Both the position numbers and the translations under genes were made by a program. Below are positions 37,499 through 49,003 of a stretch of 64,000 bases of DNA, in pieces (the stretch's first letter is position 1; each line of letters begins with the position of its first letter). The stretch is from Takakia lepidozioides (lineage: Eukaryota; Streptophyta; Takakiopsida; Takakiales; Takakiaceae), in contig CM060731.1 in NCBI GenBank assembly GCA_030704615.1, positions 34,472,001-34,536,000 on the forward strand. Reading direction: 5' to 3'. The notes under the pieces were generated by a model. It made no database searches, was not told the DNA's origin, and was given only the letters and a program-made list of their open reading frames with translations.

Positions 37499-38247
37499 CT
37501 ATGCTATCAACTGCCAGACTTCTCTCAAAGTGCCTCGCTCTGCATGATGGTAAGGTGTAGGAGGTATATCTATGTCCAGAAACCTGCCACTAACCTTGTC
37601 CCAAGCTACAGTAGCTCGCTCTAACCAACCCTCCTCCTCTTTCTGCCAGGTAGAGACAAAGCAATACTCCCCTATCTCCCGCTCACTGAACACTAAAGAA
37701 AACAAAGGTAGGGTCTGATAGTCTCTCAACTCGAAAGCTTTGAGACGGTTGCGGGTGTCCTCATTGCGAATGACTGCATCTCCTTCACGCACAACAAACA
37801 TGTCATTGCTGATGAACCCCCGCTCATGGTTGCCCTGTGCAGAGCGTATCCGGCTGCAACCATGTCTGATTGCACAAACTTGTGTAGCTCCTGCTCCTCT
37901 GCTCCAGTACACCACGGCCTTGTGACTGAACACCTTGGTCCCCGGGCTGTCTTTGGCTGTGTTCCAAGCCTAGCTTTCACCCACTTTGGTATTTCACCTA
38001 CAGCTGCAGAACTGCTGGCTCCAACAGAGTTCTGACTGTCCAAGGCGATATTGAGGCCCTCAATGCCAACTACAGCAGTCTGTTGTCTACTGCTAATGCC
38101 TGACTCCCAGTATGCAATCAACTCGTCCAACTGTTCTCCACTCAAATCAGTCTGAGTTCCTTGGGAAACATAGATCCTGTCCCCTTGTGTGCACAGGCTA
38201 AGAGAAGAGACCTGCCCTTCAATTACGTCCTCATTTCCCCCAGCCAT
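37499..38247 (-). pseudogene. Unknown ORF upstream of the copy A gag, one frameshift
   Basis: Two overlapping minus frames join into a ~245-aa protein: MAGGNEDVIEGQVSSLSLCT ... GEIPKWVKARLGTQP (from 38247), then KVFSHKAVVYWSRG, ERGFISNDMFVVREGDAVIR, YQTLPLFSLVFSEREIGEYC, GRFLDIDIPPTPYHHAERGT, ending 37499. The composition is protein-like and the shift (~37.93 kb) costs one base. I recognise no domain. It lies on the gag strand, so it may be an extra gene of this retroelement, part of its LTR, or an older insertion. Confidence 0.45.
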
Positions 38248-38503
38248 ACAGGGAGTACATCCACAGGTTTGTCTCTCATATAGGCCAGCACAGGTTCTAG
38301 AAACAAGATTGTGGATATTTTATGGCACACTCCCACTCTAAAAATTCCATAGATCTTTAGCAGAGTCCCAAAAACAGAAACCAGGTCTAGGTAGGTAGAT
38401 TTCCCCTTTCTGCAGCTATTCCCCCAAAAACTGAGTCAAACAGAGTCCATTTGACAAAGATATGACCAACCAGGCTCTTTAAACATTTAAATTAGATCAA
38501 AAG

Positions 38504-38507
<4 letters not shown>

Positions 38508-38545
<38 letters not shown>

Positions 38546-38800
38546 CTTAATACTTGTCTAGGTTCCCTGGTTATCTACGGGTTCCCGAGGCCGTTCCCCG
38601 ACTATGCTGACTCCAGGGCTTTGATCCTTTGCGCTTGAACCAAGTAGCTCCCTGACCCACGCTCATATCACCAGTACACACCCCTGCTCGACAGGCTTAG
38701 CACCCCATAGGCTTCCCTCAACCTCTACACTCTAGTGAAACAGGATACGACCAGGGTGAGCAACAAAAGACGAAGGCTCTGCTCAGTTTAGGCTCTGCTC
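38508..38800 (-). repeat. Possible SINE-like sequence ending in a 34-nt poly(A)
   Basis: On the minus strand, ~250 bp of non-coding sequence with a GGTTCAAGC B-box-like motif ends in a pure A run (T run 38509-38542 on plus). This is how tRNA-derived SINEs look. No A-box or target duplication could be settled, so it is tentative. Next to it at ~38796-38819 is a short CTCTG pentamer repeat. Confidence 0.25.
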
Positions 38801-38849
38801 TGCTCTGCTCTGCTCTGCCAGGTTGGACCTAATCGAAGGGGACGAAGGA

Positions 38850-38858
38850 GTCAGCGAC
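38850..38858. repeat. Left 9-bp target-site duplication GTCAGCGAC
   Basis: Identical to 53418-53426. The flanking base on the outer side differs (A versus G), so the match is exactly 9 bp. Confidence 0.65.
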
Positions 38859-38869
38859 GGGGGGTGCTA

Positions 38870-38945
38870 TTCCGTGAGCCTGGAGGCGTGAGCCTGTGAG
38901 CCCAGGAAAGCGTGAGCCCAGCACAGGCTCACGCCACGTCAGCAT
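38870..38945. promoter_or_regulatory. Left subterminal CGTGAGCC cluster and hairpin
   Basis: CGTGAGCC at 38873-38880 recurs three more times as TGTGAGCCC or CGTGAGCC(C), then GGCTCACGC inverted. GCGTGAGCC and GGCTCACGC form a 9-bp perfect hairpin (~38910-38937). Clusters of a short motif near transposon ends usually bind the transposase; that role is inferred. Confidence 0.55.
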
Positions 38946-39261
38946 GCAAACAGTGCCTATTTCCGCGGATGTCACCTATTTCCGAGTGGGGTCACCTATT
39001 TCCGCGGGTTGATGTGGGGAGAATTGAGAATTGAGAACAAAGTGGTTTGTTTGTTTTTGCAATGTACTCAAGTCTGTGAGGTCCACAAAACAACAAATAT
39101 ATTGAAGGAACAATCCGGGCAGTCCATGCAACCCCCATCTCCAACAATAGTTTGGAACCATGAATGTGAATTCCATGCACACATTGCAAAGAGGACAATA
39201 AGGACACACAACCATCCCATTTCAAATTTGTCCCAGAATTAAACCAAAAGAATACTTCATA

Positions 39262-42200
39262 TCAAGTGTCGCAGTCATCACAATCAATGTCCACCTCCTG
39301 TGCTATGTCATCTACAAAGATTCTGGCCCCAACACCACGTGTTCTACGAAGGCCATCGCAAGGTGGACTCTGAGTGCCATGAACGGACATGCTTGCTGCG
39401 AGTGCCTCCGCATAGACAGGTAGCACACAAGACCGAGGAGGACTGAAAACAAGTCCAAATAGGTGTGATAGCCCAGGAGGGCAAGTGGAAGCACGCGGAC
39501 TCCTACACATGTCCACAAAATTCCATTTTTAACACAATGATGCAATGCACAAGTCCAACGAAGAGGATGTCTCCCATTTGCACTTTGCCTCAAGAACAGC
39601 GATTCTCGATAATGAAACAACAATGCAAGCATGCACAGGTTCAACTTACTCACAGGCAAAGTCGGAGTCCAGCTCCTTGTCAGAAGTCTCCTCTGTACCA
39701 GTATCAGCGGGACGGGGCTTCGGAAGGACCTGAGAAGTGTGTCCACCCAAACCCATCAGGAGGTTCTTGTAAATCTCAGCATCCCCTTCAATCCCAAAGA
39801 CATGTCGCGCACTGGCCTTGCAAGCGTGGTACGAAGCACCTGCAGTGGAATAGAATGAAGTAAGCAGACATTGAAGACACATTCGGAACGGTGGAAAGTG
39901 CTGAAAGTGCAAGCTCAATCAAACCTCATGAAATGTGAATGTTGAAGGGACGAACCTGTGCCCATCGACAAATCCAGAACTCTGGCGTCTGTGTAGGTGC
40001 AGCACTCCACAATCGTTTGAATGAAAGCCGGGCTCCTCTCCCTCGCCCCTCTCCAAGGAACCCCATTCCCCCTTCGCAAGCACACGTTGCTGTCGACGTA
40101 GTTGTGATGCATGTCATCCGTGGGAGGATCTGTCCTGTCATCTATGAACTTGCCCCCGTGAGTGATGGCAAACTCCGTAATGCCGGCCGGAGTCGTTGGT
40201 GGATGCACCCGGACGAGACAAACAGCTTCAAACAGACGAGTCTGCGAACATGACATCCAGAAGGAACTAAGAACCAAAATAAAATCGGGCCCCTACATAT
40301 GAGTTTGAGCGACCTACACAACACAATCCCAGAACAAAAAAGAAGAGGAAGAAGAAGGGAAACTCACCATCTCTCCCGGACGATCCCCCTTCGTAAGGTA
40401 CATGCTGTTCACACAATTCCATGTCTTCAGGACTCTCATGCCCGAGGCTTTCAAATAGCTGGCAAGGGCACGGCGACACCGAACATCGATGGACTGGATG
40501 AGAACCAAAACACCTGCATCGGAAAGGAAGAAGTTGCAAAAGGAAAAAACCCACCGCCAGTAGCGCTCATCAAATGCATTCCAACCCGGACAAGCACCCG
40601 ATGGTGGGATATCCGGGACTGCCAACCCATCAGGGATGTCCAAGATGATGAGTTCCGCTGCATATGGCTTCTCCTTCCCGTTCACCCACGATTTGGTCAT
40701 TTTAGCCTGCAAACAAAAATACAATGGAATTCTGACAAGTTTATAAACGATCCATGCCCACAGCAGACAAAGAGAGCAGAAGCCACAGAACCCAAAGAGA
40801 ACACGCACCGTGCTGAGGAACTCGACAATCCTCTCCCACACTGGTGATGGCTCGCCCTTGTAATCAGATTTCTTCGACTCCATCATGGCAAGGAACCCGA
40901 CGTTGGCAATCTCCAACCTGGTTGGACGAATGACCCTCGTGGGATGTTCCACTGCATGGTACGGGTCCTTGGGATCAACCACACCCTTGTTTTTTCTCCC
41001 GGATCCCCTACCATGCGGTGGAGTCTGCTGGACATGCTCCACAGGGCCAATAGCTGCAACACTTCCCTGCCCTTGTGCCACCTTCCCTCTACCCCTTCCC
41101 GTCCCCACAACACCAGCAACATCTTTTCCCTTTGCCTTTCTTCCTCTACCCGGGGTATCCTGAGCGGGAGGCTCCTTCTCTGCAAGAGTCCTCAGATTAC
41201 GCTCATGAATGTCGAGGTCCGCTGCTGCGGCAGTGGCTGCAATACGGTCATTCTCTCTCCTCAAAGACAACTCTACAGCTGGGGTCTCTGAAGGAGGGCA
41301 ATCCAAATACCAACCACAAGAAGAAAGATGGTCCGGACCCCAGTCATGCAAGATCCCAGCAGTGAACATGGTCTGGTTGCCAGCAGGGACAAGCCAAAGG
41401 TCCACGAAATCTGGATGTTTGTCCAAGCAATTCTCTTCCAGGAGAACAAACTTAATGTACCTGCACGAACAGACACAGCCTCATTATCCAATGCACATAT
41501 TGTGTCCCAGCTTTTTCAACACACCAGGAAGACCCCCTTAAACAGTATGCCACACAACACATTGCAACCACAACACAAGCAAAGAGTGCAAGGGTGTGCA
41601 CCTGTAAAGGCATCGTTTCCAGGCTTCCTCTCCTTTTTCCTGCTGGTCAAGCTCATTTGTTCGACTGATGCCACCCTCCTTGCTGAACTCTCTAAAGAAA
41701 CCAGAGTGCCACACTGTGGCTCTCCATTTCCTCATGTATGCTTCGAAGGAGACCTTCGGAGCTGTCATAGTGATGCCATAGTCAGCCAGCTGAGTATGCA
41801 GAACCGATCGGGCCCTTTCTTCCAACTGCAAAAAAATTGAAATGGAAGAATGAACCCAAAAACAGTCACAGCGAATGTAAGAGGCAATGGGAAGAGAAGG
41901 ACAGGAAAAGAGAAAAGAAAGTGAGATACGAGAGGACATCACACCTGGCTCCAGTAAGTGGCCTTGTGAAGCCAGTTGTCCAGCACATTGTCACTGACAG
42001 GAACGACACGCTGGGTCTTCTTCTCCTTCTCTGGCCTTGGGAACATGTGGGTATCCCTAACTGTGGGATCGGAGTTCCATATCTGCAGCCACTTCACCTT
42101 CTGTTCAGAAGACACGACGGCGGTAGACAACCTGTGCAACTTCTCCTGGGCCATCTCCGGCTTGCCTGGCTTGTTATAATGGTTTTTTATCTCCAGCAGA

Positions 42201-45200
42201 AACTGCGGCCCGAATGATGGGTCGGCCATTCTCAACTGCTTCACAAAAGCACTCATTATTGTCCTTCTTGTAGCGTTCATCTCCTTCTGGATGTGACTTT
42301 CAACTCCCTTTGCTGTCCTTCTCTCCTCAGGGGTAGAGCTGTAGTATTCCAGTTTGCCACGCTCCCCTGCATCTGCAATGTCTTGCTGCAAGAGAGTTGC
42401 ATCAATCCAAGGTCAAGGGAGACAGAGAGAAACAAACATGTGGAAGCAGGAATATGGAAAGGCCAGATGAAGGAAGATGTATCTCACCGTGTACATGTAC
42501 TCCATGAAAGCCTCACGGGTCAACGAGTACCATGTTTCCGAAGTCTTGGAGCTTTCGCATTTCTTATACATCTCTGCCGAAAGGATGGTCTTGAAGTTGG
42601 TCAAGGGCATCTGCCCGATCCTTTGTATCCTATACAGTGTGTGAACCAGACTCGTTTTGACATGCGATGTCTCCGTCCCTCTGCAGAATGATATCTGAAT
42701 TTCAGAATGTAATTCAAGGACTTCAATCAAGGAAGAACGGAACCAGAAGTGCAACGTGTACAATGAGAAACCAACCTGTTCACATCATTCATTGCCGTCA
42801 GAAGACCCATCATGTTGTCGTCACAATCAAGCACCATCGATCGAACAGAGTAATGCCACTCTTCCTCCTGTGAGTGCAGCCTCCCAATGACAGCCATCCA
42901 TGCAAGCAACCGGTGGTTGCCATCCCAAACGTGAAACATCTTCCCCGAGAATACCTGGGTGGAAGGTTTTCTGGAGAGAAGAAGTTCGAAGGATTCGTTC
43001 ACCTGTCTCCAAATGGGGTCCCAGGAGTCGACGATTGACTCATCAACAAGGAGCTCGTTACCTCTTGAATCCCTAGTAGAAACGTAAAAGACCGCGGATC
43101 CATCCAAATACCCATGAACAAACTCGGCCTCCAGCTTGAGAATGTCTTTGACAAGGGGTGGACGAACGACGGGCATGGAAACCAACCTACACAGGGGAAT
43201 CTTCAACCTCCCACCAGGAGCAAGCATACTTTGAACCACAAGCTGAGAGTTCACCTTTTGACCCCCAGCATCTCAGCGGCTTTGCTTTCATAAAACTCAT
43301 CGTCAACATCATCTTTGGTCTCCTTCCCCTGACCCTGAGGGACCTCATCCGCCACACTTTGCATTTTCCCCTGCAAGGTTGTTCACTCAAATTCTTATAA
43401 GAGAGGAATGAAACGTCGACCGATGCATGAAAAAGTGGGATAAAAAGAGAAGTGTTCTTTGAGCTGCCAGATAAGTGTTCATTGATCCTCACGGACATGC
43501 ACTATGTTCCCGATTTACACAGGGAAAGAACATTGAAAAGTTCTGCTCAAATATCTGCCCATGAGGGCCGAAAGTTGCGCCCTTCCATATTCATATGTTC
43601 TGCCTACACAGTGTGCGGTTCCGCAGACTGTTTGAGCTGACAGTGAAGGGTTCATTTTATACTCAAAAATGTGCCCATGAAGTCCAAATTTTGCACCCAG
43701 AAACATTGAAATGCTCAGCTCAAACAGTGTGCGTTGCCGCACACTGTCTGGGCTGGCAGTGAAGGGTTCTTTTCACACTCACACAGGTGCCCCTGAAGTC
43801 CAAATTTTGCACACAGAAACATTGAAATGCTCAGCTCAAACAGTGTGCGTTGCCGCACACTGTATGAGCTGGCAGTGAAGGGTTCTTTACACACTCACAC
43901 AGGTGCCCCTGAAGTCCAATTTTTGCATCCAGAAACATTGAAATGCTCAGCTCAAACAGTGTGCGTTGCCGCACACTGTCTGAGCTGGCAGTGAAGGGTT
44001 CTTTTCACACTCACACAGGTGCCCCTGAAGTCCAAATATTTCACCCAGAAACATTGAAATGCTCAGCTCAAACAGTGTGCGTTGCCGCACACTGTCTGAG
44101 CTGGCAGTGAAGGGTTCATTTCACCCTCACACGGGTGCCCATGAAGTCCAAATTTTGCACCCAGAAACATTGAAATGCTCAGCTCAAACAGTGTGCGTTG
44201 CCGCACACTGTCTGGGCTGGCAGTGAAGGGTTCTTTTCACACTCACACAGGTGCCCCTGAAGTCCAAATATTTCACCCAGAAACATTGAAATGCTCAGCT
44301 CAAACAGTGTGCGTTGCCGCACACTGTCTGAGCTGGCAGTGAAGGGTTCTTTTCACACTCACACAGGTGCCCCTGAAGTCCAAATATTTCACCCAGAAAC
44401 ATTGAAATGCTCAGCTCAAACAGTGTGCGTTGCCGCACACTGTCTGAGCTGGCAGTGAAGGGTTCTTTTCACACTCACACAGGTGCCCCTGAAGTCCAAA
44501 TTTTGCATCCAGAAACATTGAAATGCTCAGCTCAAACAGTGTGCGTTGCCGCACACTGTCTGAGCTGGCAGTGAAGGGTTCATTTCACACTCACACGGGT
44601 GCCCCTGAAGTCCAAATTTTGCACCCAGAAACATTGAAATGCTCAGCTCAAACAGTGTGCGTTGCCGCACACTGTCTGGGCTGGCAGTGAAGGGTTCTTT
44701 TCACACTCACACAGGTGCCCCTGAAGTCCAAATATTTCACCCAGAAACATTGAAATGCTCAGCTCAAACAGTGTGCGTTGCCGCACACTGTCTGAGCTGG
44801 CAGTGAAGGGTTCTTTTCACACTCACACAGGTGCCCCTGAAGTCCAAATATTTCACCCAGAAACATTGAAATGCTCAGCTCAAACAGTGTGCGTTGCCGC
44901 ACACTGTCTGAGCTGGCAGTGAAGGGTTCTTTTCACACTCACACAGGTGCCCCTGAAGTCCAATTTTTGCATCCAGAAACATTGAAATGCTCAGCTCAAA
45001 CAGTGTGCGTTGCCGCACACTGTCTGAGCTGGCAGTGAAGGGTTCTTTTCACACTGACAGGTGCCCATGAAGTCCAAATTTTGCACCCAGAAACATTGAA
45101 ATGCTCAGCTCAAACAGTGTGCGTTGCCGCACACTGTCTGGGCTGGCAGTGAAGGGTTCTTTTCACACTCACACAGGTGCCCCTGAAGTCCAAATATTTC

Positions 45201-48200
45201 ACCCAGAAACATTGAAATGCTCAGCTCAAACAGTGTGCGTTGCCGCACACTGTCTGAGCTGGCAGTGAAGGGTTCATTTCACACTCACACAGGTGCCCCT
45301 GAAGTCCAAATATTTCACCAAGAAACATTGAAATGCTCAGCTCAAACAGTGTGCGTTGCCGCACACTGTCTGAGCTGGCAGTGAAGGGTTCATTTCACAC
45401 TCACACAGGTGCCCCTGAAGTCCAATTTTTGCATCCAGAAACATTGAAATGCTCAGCTCAAACAGTGTGCGTTGCCGCACACTGTCTGAGCTGGCAGTGA
45501 AGGGTTCTTTTCACACTCACACAGGTGCCCCTGAAGTCCAAATATTTCACCCAGAAACATTGAAATGCTCAGCTCAAACAGTGTGCGTTGCCGCACACTG
45601 TCTGAGCTGGCAGTGAAGGGTTCTTTTCACCCTCACACGGGTGCCCTGAAGTCCAAATTTTGCACCCAGAAACATTGAAATGCTCAGCTCAAACAGTGTG
45701 CGTTGCCGCACACTGTCTGGGCTGGCAGTGAAGGGTTCTTTTCACACTCACACAGGTGCCCCTGAAGTCCAAATATTTCACCCAGAAACATTGAAATGCT
45801 CAGCTCAAACAGTGTGCGTTGCCGCACACTGTCTGAGCTGGCAGTGAAGGGTTCTTTTCACACTCACACAGGTGCCCCTGAAGTCCAAATATTTCACCCA
45901 GAAACATTGAAATGCTCAGCTCAAACAGTGTGCGTTGCCGCACACTGTCTGAGCTGGCAGTGAAGGGTTCTTTTCACACTCACACAGGTGCCCCTGAAGT
46001 CCAAATTTTGCATCCAGAAACATTGAAATGCTCAGCTCAAACAGTGTGCGTTGCCGCACACTGTCTGAGCTGGCAGTGAAGGGTTCATTTCACACTCACA
46101 CGGGTGCCCCTGAAGTCCAAATTTTGCACCCAGAAACATTGAAATGCTCAGCTCAAACAGTGTGCGTTGCCGCACACTGTCTGGGCTGGCAGTGAAGGGT
46201 TCTTTTCACACTCACACAGGTGCCCCTGAAGTCCAAATATTTCACCCAGAAACATTGAAATGCTCAGCTCAAACAGTGTGCGTTGCCGCACACTGTCTGA
46301 GCTGGCAGTGAAGGGTTCATTTCACACTCACACAGGTGCCCCTGAAGTCCAATTTTTGCATCCAGAAACATTGAAATGCTCAGCTCAAACAGTGTGCGTT
46401 GCCGCACACTGTCTGAGCTGGCAGTGAAGGGTTCTTTTCACACTCACACAGGTGCCCCTGAAGTCCAAATATTTCACCCAGAAACATTGAAATGCTCAGC
46501 TCAAACAGTGTGCGTTGCCGCACATGTCTGAGCTGGCAGTGAAGGGTTCATTTCACCTCACACGGGTGTCCATGAAGTCCAAATTTTGCACCCAGAAACA
46601 TTGAAATGCTCAGCTCAAACAGTGTGCGTTGCCGCACACTGTCTGGGCTGGCAGTGAAGGGTTCTTTTCACACTCACACAGGTGCCCCTGAAGTCCAAAT
46701 ATTTCACCCAGAAACATTGAAATGCTCAGCTCAAACAGTGTGCGTTGCCGCACACTGTCTGAGCTGGCAGTGAAGGGTTCTTTTCACACTCACACAGTGC
46801 CCCTGAAGTCCAAATATTTCACCCAGAAACATTGAAATGCTCAGCTCAAACAGTGTGCGTTGCCGCACACTGTATGAGCTGGCAGTGAAGGGTTCTTTTC
46901 ACACTCACACAGGTGCCCCTGAAGTCCAAATTTTGCATCCAGAAACATTGAAATGCTCAGCTCAAACAGTGTGCGTTGCCGCACACTGTCTGAGCTGGCA
47001 GTGAAGGGTTCATTTCACACTCACACGGGTGCCCGTGAAGTCCAAATTTTGCACCCAGAAACATTGAAATGCTCAGCTCAAACAGTGTGCGTTGCCGCAC
47101 ACTGTCTGGGCTGGCAGTGAAGGGTTCTTTTCACACTCACACAGGTGCCCCTGAAGTCCAAATATTTCACCCAGAAACATTGAAATGCTCAGCTCAAACA
47201 GTGTGCGTTGCCGCACACTGTCTGAGCTGGCAGTGAAGGGTTCATTTCACACTCACACAGGTGCCCCTGAAGTCCAATTTTTGCATCCAGAAACATTGAA
47301 ATGCTCAGCTCAAACAGTGTGCGTTGCCGCACACTGTCTGAGCTGGCAGTGAAGGGTTCTTTTCACACTCACACAGGTGCCCCTGAAGTCCAAATATTTC
47401 ACCCAGAAACATTGAAATGCTCAGCTCAAACAGTGTGCGTTGCCGCACACTGTCTGAGCTGGCAGTGAAGGGTTCATTTCACACTCACACAGGTGCCCCT
47501 GAAGTCCAATTTTGCATCCAGAAACATTGAAATGCTCAGCTCAAACAGTGTGCGTTGCCGCACACTGTCTGAGCTGGCAGTGAAGGGTTCATTTCACACT
47601 AACATAACAGACATCAAGACCAAATTTTGAACCCTAAAACATTGAAAAGGTCTGCTCAAACATTGTGCGTTGCCGCACGCTGTTTGAGCTGGTTTTGAAG
47701 GGTTCATTTCAACCTCAGATAACAGACAGCAAAGACCAAATTTTGCACCCAGAAACACCGAAATGCCCAGCTCAAACAGTGTGCGTTGCCGCACACTGTC
47801 TGAGCTGGCAGTGAAGGGTTCATTTCACACTCACACAGGTGCCCCTGAAGTCCAAATTTTGCACCCTAAACATTGAAATGCTCAGCTCAAACAGTGTGCG
47901 TTGCCGCACACTGTCTGGGCTGGCAGTGAAGGGTTCTTTTCACACTCACACAGGTGCCCCTGAAGTCCAAATTTTGCACCCAGAAACATTGAAATGCTCA
48001 GCTCAAACAGTGTGCGTTGCCGCACACTGTCTGGGCTGGCAGTGAAGGGTTCGTTTCACCCTCACATAACAGACATCAAGACCAAATTTTGCAAGACCAA
48101 TGGTTCTTTCTTTCACAAATACCTGCCATTCAAAGCCGAATTCTTCACAAATATGGGTCGTGTGGATTTTACCTTTTTCGTAGCTACTCGAGAAGACTCC

Positions 48201-48484
48201 CCAGTTGCCGGGGACGCTTTCCGCTTGGGGCTGCTCTCTTCGCCGACTATGTAGGTGAGCCTCTCCCCCTTCCTCTTTCCCGTGGTCAGATCGTTCGTGA
48301 GGCCAGTGTCAACATCTTCCTCCATGTCGTCTGTCTCTCCCTCAGACGCAGTGTCCTCCTCGCCTGTTCCTGGAACTATGGTGGGTTGTTGTTCTTCTCC
48401 AGATTCCTGCTCCTCCATCGCCACACTTTCCTGTATTCCCTCTTCTTCCTCCTTTTCCTCTTCCTCCACTCTTTCCATCCTCAT
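39262..48484 (-). CDS. ParB-like domain fused to a beta-class (N6/N4) DNA amino-methyltransferase, transposon-borne
   Basis: Exons read by me: 48173-48484, 43255-43370, 42776-43186, 42488-42680, 41945-42385, 41602-41825, 40809-41460, 40368-40706, 39956-40241, 39650-39839, 39262-39502. All have GT-AG borders and sum to 3,405 nt: 1,134 aa with no stop. N-terminus: Glu-rich, then basic (GKRKGERL, SSPKRKASP), likely nuclear. ParB-like domain ~143-280 with RLVSMPVVRPPLV and FHVWDGNHRLLAWMAVIG (DGNHR ~231-235). The middle carries GRGRKAKGK and GTGRGRGK. Methyltransferase: LIILDIPDG (~806, place of DPPY), then SDAGVLVLIQS, and only later VLDLSMGTGAS (~985, SAM motif) and VFGIEGDAEIYKNLL. Catalytic motif before SAM motif is the beta-class order, and ParB-methyltransferase fusions occur in bacteria and phages. 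The tail is acidic (DDIAQEVDIDCDDCDT). Odd: DIPD lacks the aromatic residue of DPPY. The frame stays open to 48634, so the start is uncertain. Confidence 0.85.
43371..48172 (-). other. Intron 1 (4.8 kb) of the ParB-methyltransferase gene, made mostly of satellite
   Basis: Donor AAAAAG|GTAAAA (48173/48172), acceptor CCTTGCAG|GGG (43371/43370). This pair joins ATKK to GKMQSVADEV in phase 0; the other obvious donor (48123/48122) gives phase 2 and would shift the frame into a stop. Nearly the whole intron is the tandem array. Confidence 0.7.
43600..48065. repeat. Satellite array, 116-117-bp unit, ~38 copies, each with a long palindrome
   Basis: The unit runs GAAGTCCAAATATTTCACCC, AGAAACATTGAAATGCTCAG, a palindrome, GGCAGTGAAGGGTTCTTTTC, ACACTCACACAGGTGCCCCT. 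The palindrome arms are AGCTCAAACAGTGTGCG and CGCACACTGTCTGAGCT around a TTGC loop: 17-bp arms with one mismatch. From ~43679 to ~47520 about 33 units are 95% or more alike by eye. The first units and those at 47.6-48.06 kb are more diverged, as expected at array edges. Small frames inside (e.g. 47594-48045) are artefacts. Confidence 0.95.
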
Positions 48485-49003
48485 TCTATATCTAGCTCTA
48501 TTCCTGTTTCTAGAACTCGTGAAGTATAATGACTTCCTTCTCTTTCTCCTCCGCTGGAAACAAGGGCTCCCCACGATGCCCCTGGAGCTCTCCAGTTTGA
48601 CGTTTGCAACAAGTTCTGGTATCGCATGTAACAAAAATAAAAATGGACGTTGTCAACCGTATTTGGATGCGGGTGTTGATATTGTGTGCGAACGGAATTC
48701 ATCCATTTTGTCGTCTTTGTATTACCCAGCTAATAAAGCGCCGAAGAAAAAGAATATCCGTTGCATGCATTTGCGATATATGTCAGATGTGCTTCGCCGC
48801 CTGCCAATACATGGCGGCCTCCTTGCCTTCTTTCAAATTCGAATGCGCCGTAGAAATGTAGTGCTTTTTCAATTCCGAGCAGTTCTTCCAGATTCGCAAT
48901 AATTGTTATGCTTCACATATGCATCCACGTGTGTTGTGCTGCATGCCCTGTGGTTTTTTTTATGCCGTGACCGTCCCCATGGGGTCATTCGGTATAAAGG
49001 ATT
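48485..49003. promoter_or_regulatory. Divergent intergenic/promoter region between the two transposon genes
   Basis: The two genes face away from each other across this region. Open frames here are short and shadow each other; the methyltransferase frame stays open to 48634 but without an ATG. GGTATAAAGG at 48990-48999 could be a TATA-like element for the plus-strand gene. Confidence 0.4.

Noticed and set aside
43187-43498. Minus frame reading RGKCKVWRMRSLRVRGRRPK upstream of the ParB-like exon as coding
   Set aside because: The overlapping frame MQSVADEVPQGQGKETKDDV joins exactly, through an 82-nt GT-AG intron, to RLVSMPVV and gives a fully open gene; the Arg-rich frame ends in a stop.
43600-48065. 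CRISPR array
   Set aside because: Whole units including 'spacers' are repeated almost unchanged, in a plant-type genome and inside an intron; it is a satellite.
48123-48172. Donor at 48123/48122 for exon 1 of the methyltransferase gene
   Set aside because: It gives phase 2 and shifts exon 2 into a frame that stops. The donor at 48173/48172 (AAAAAG|GTAAAA) gives phase 0 and a total divisible by three.
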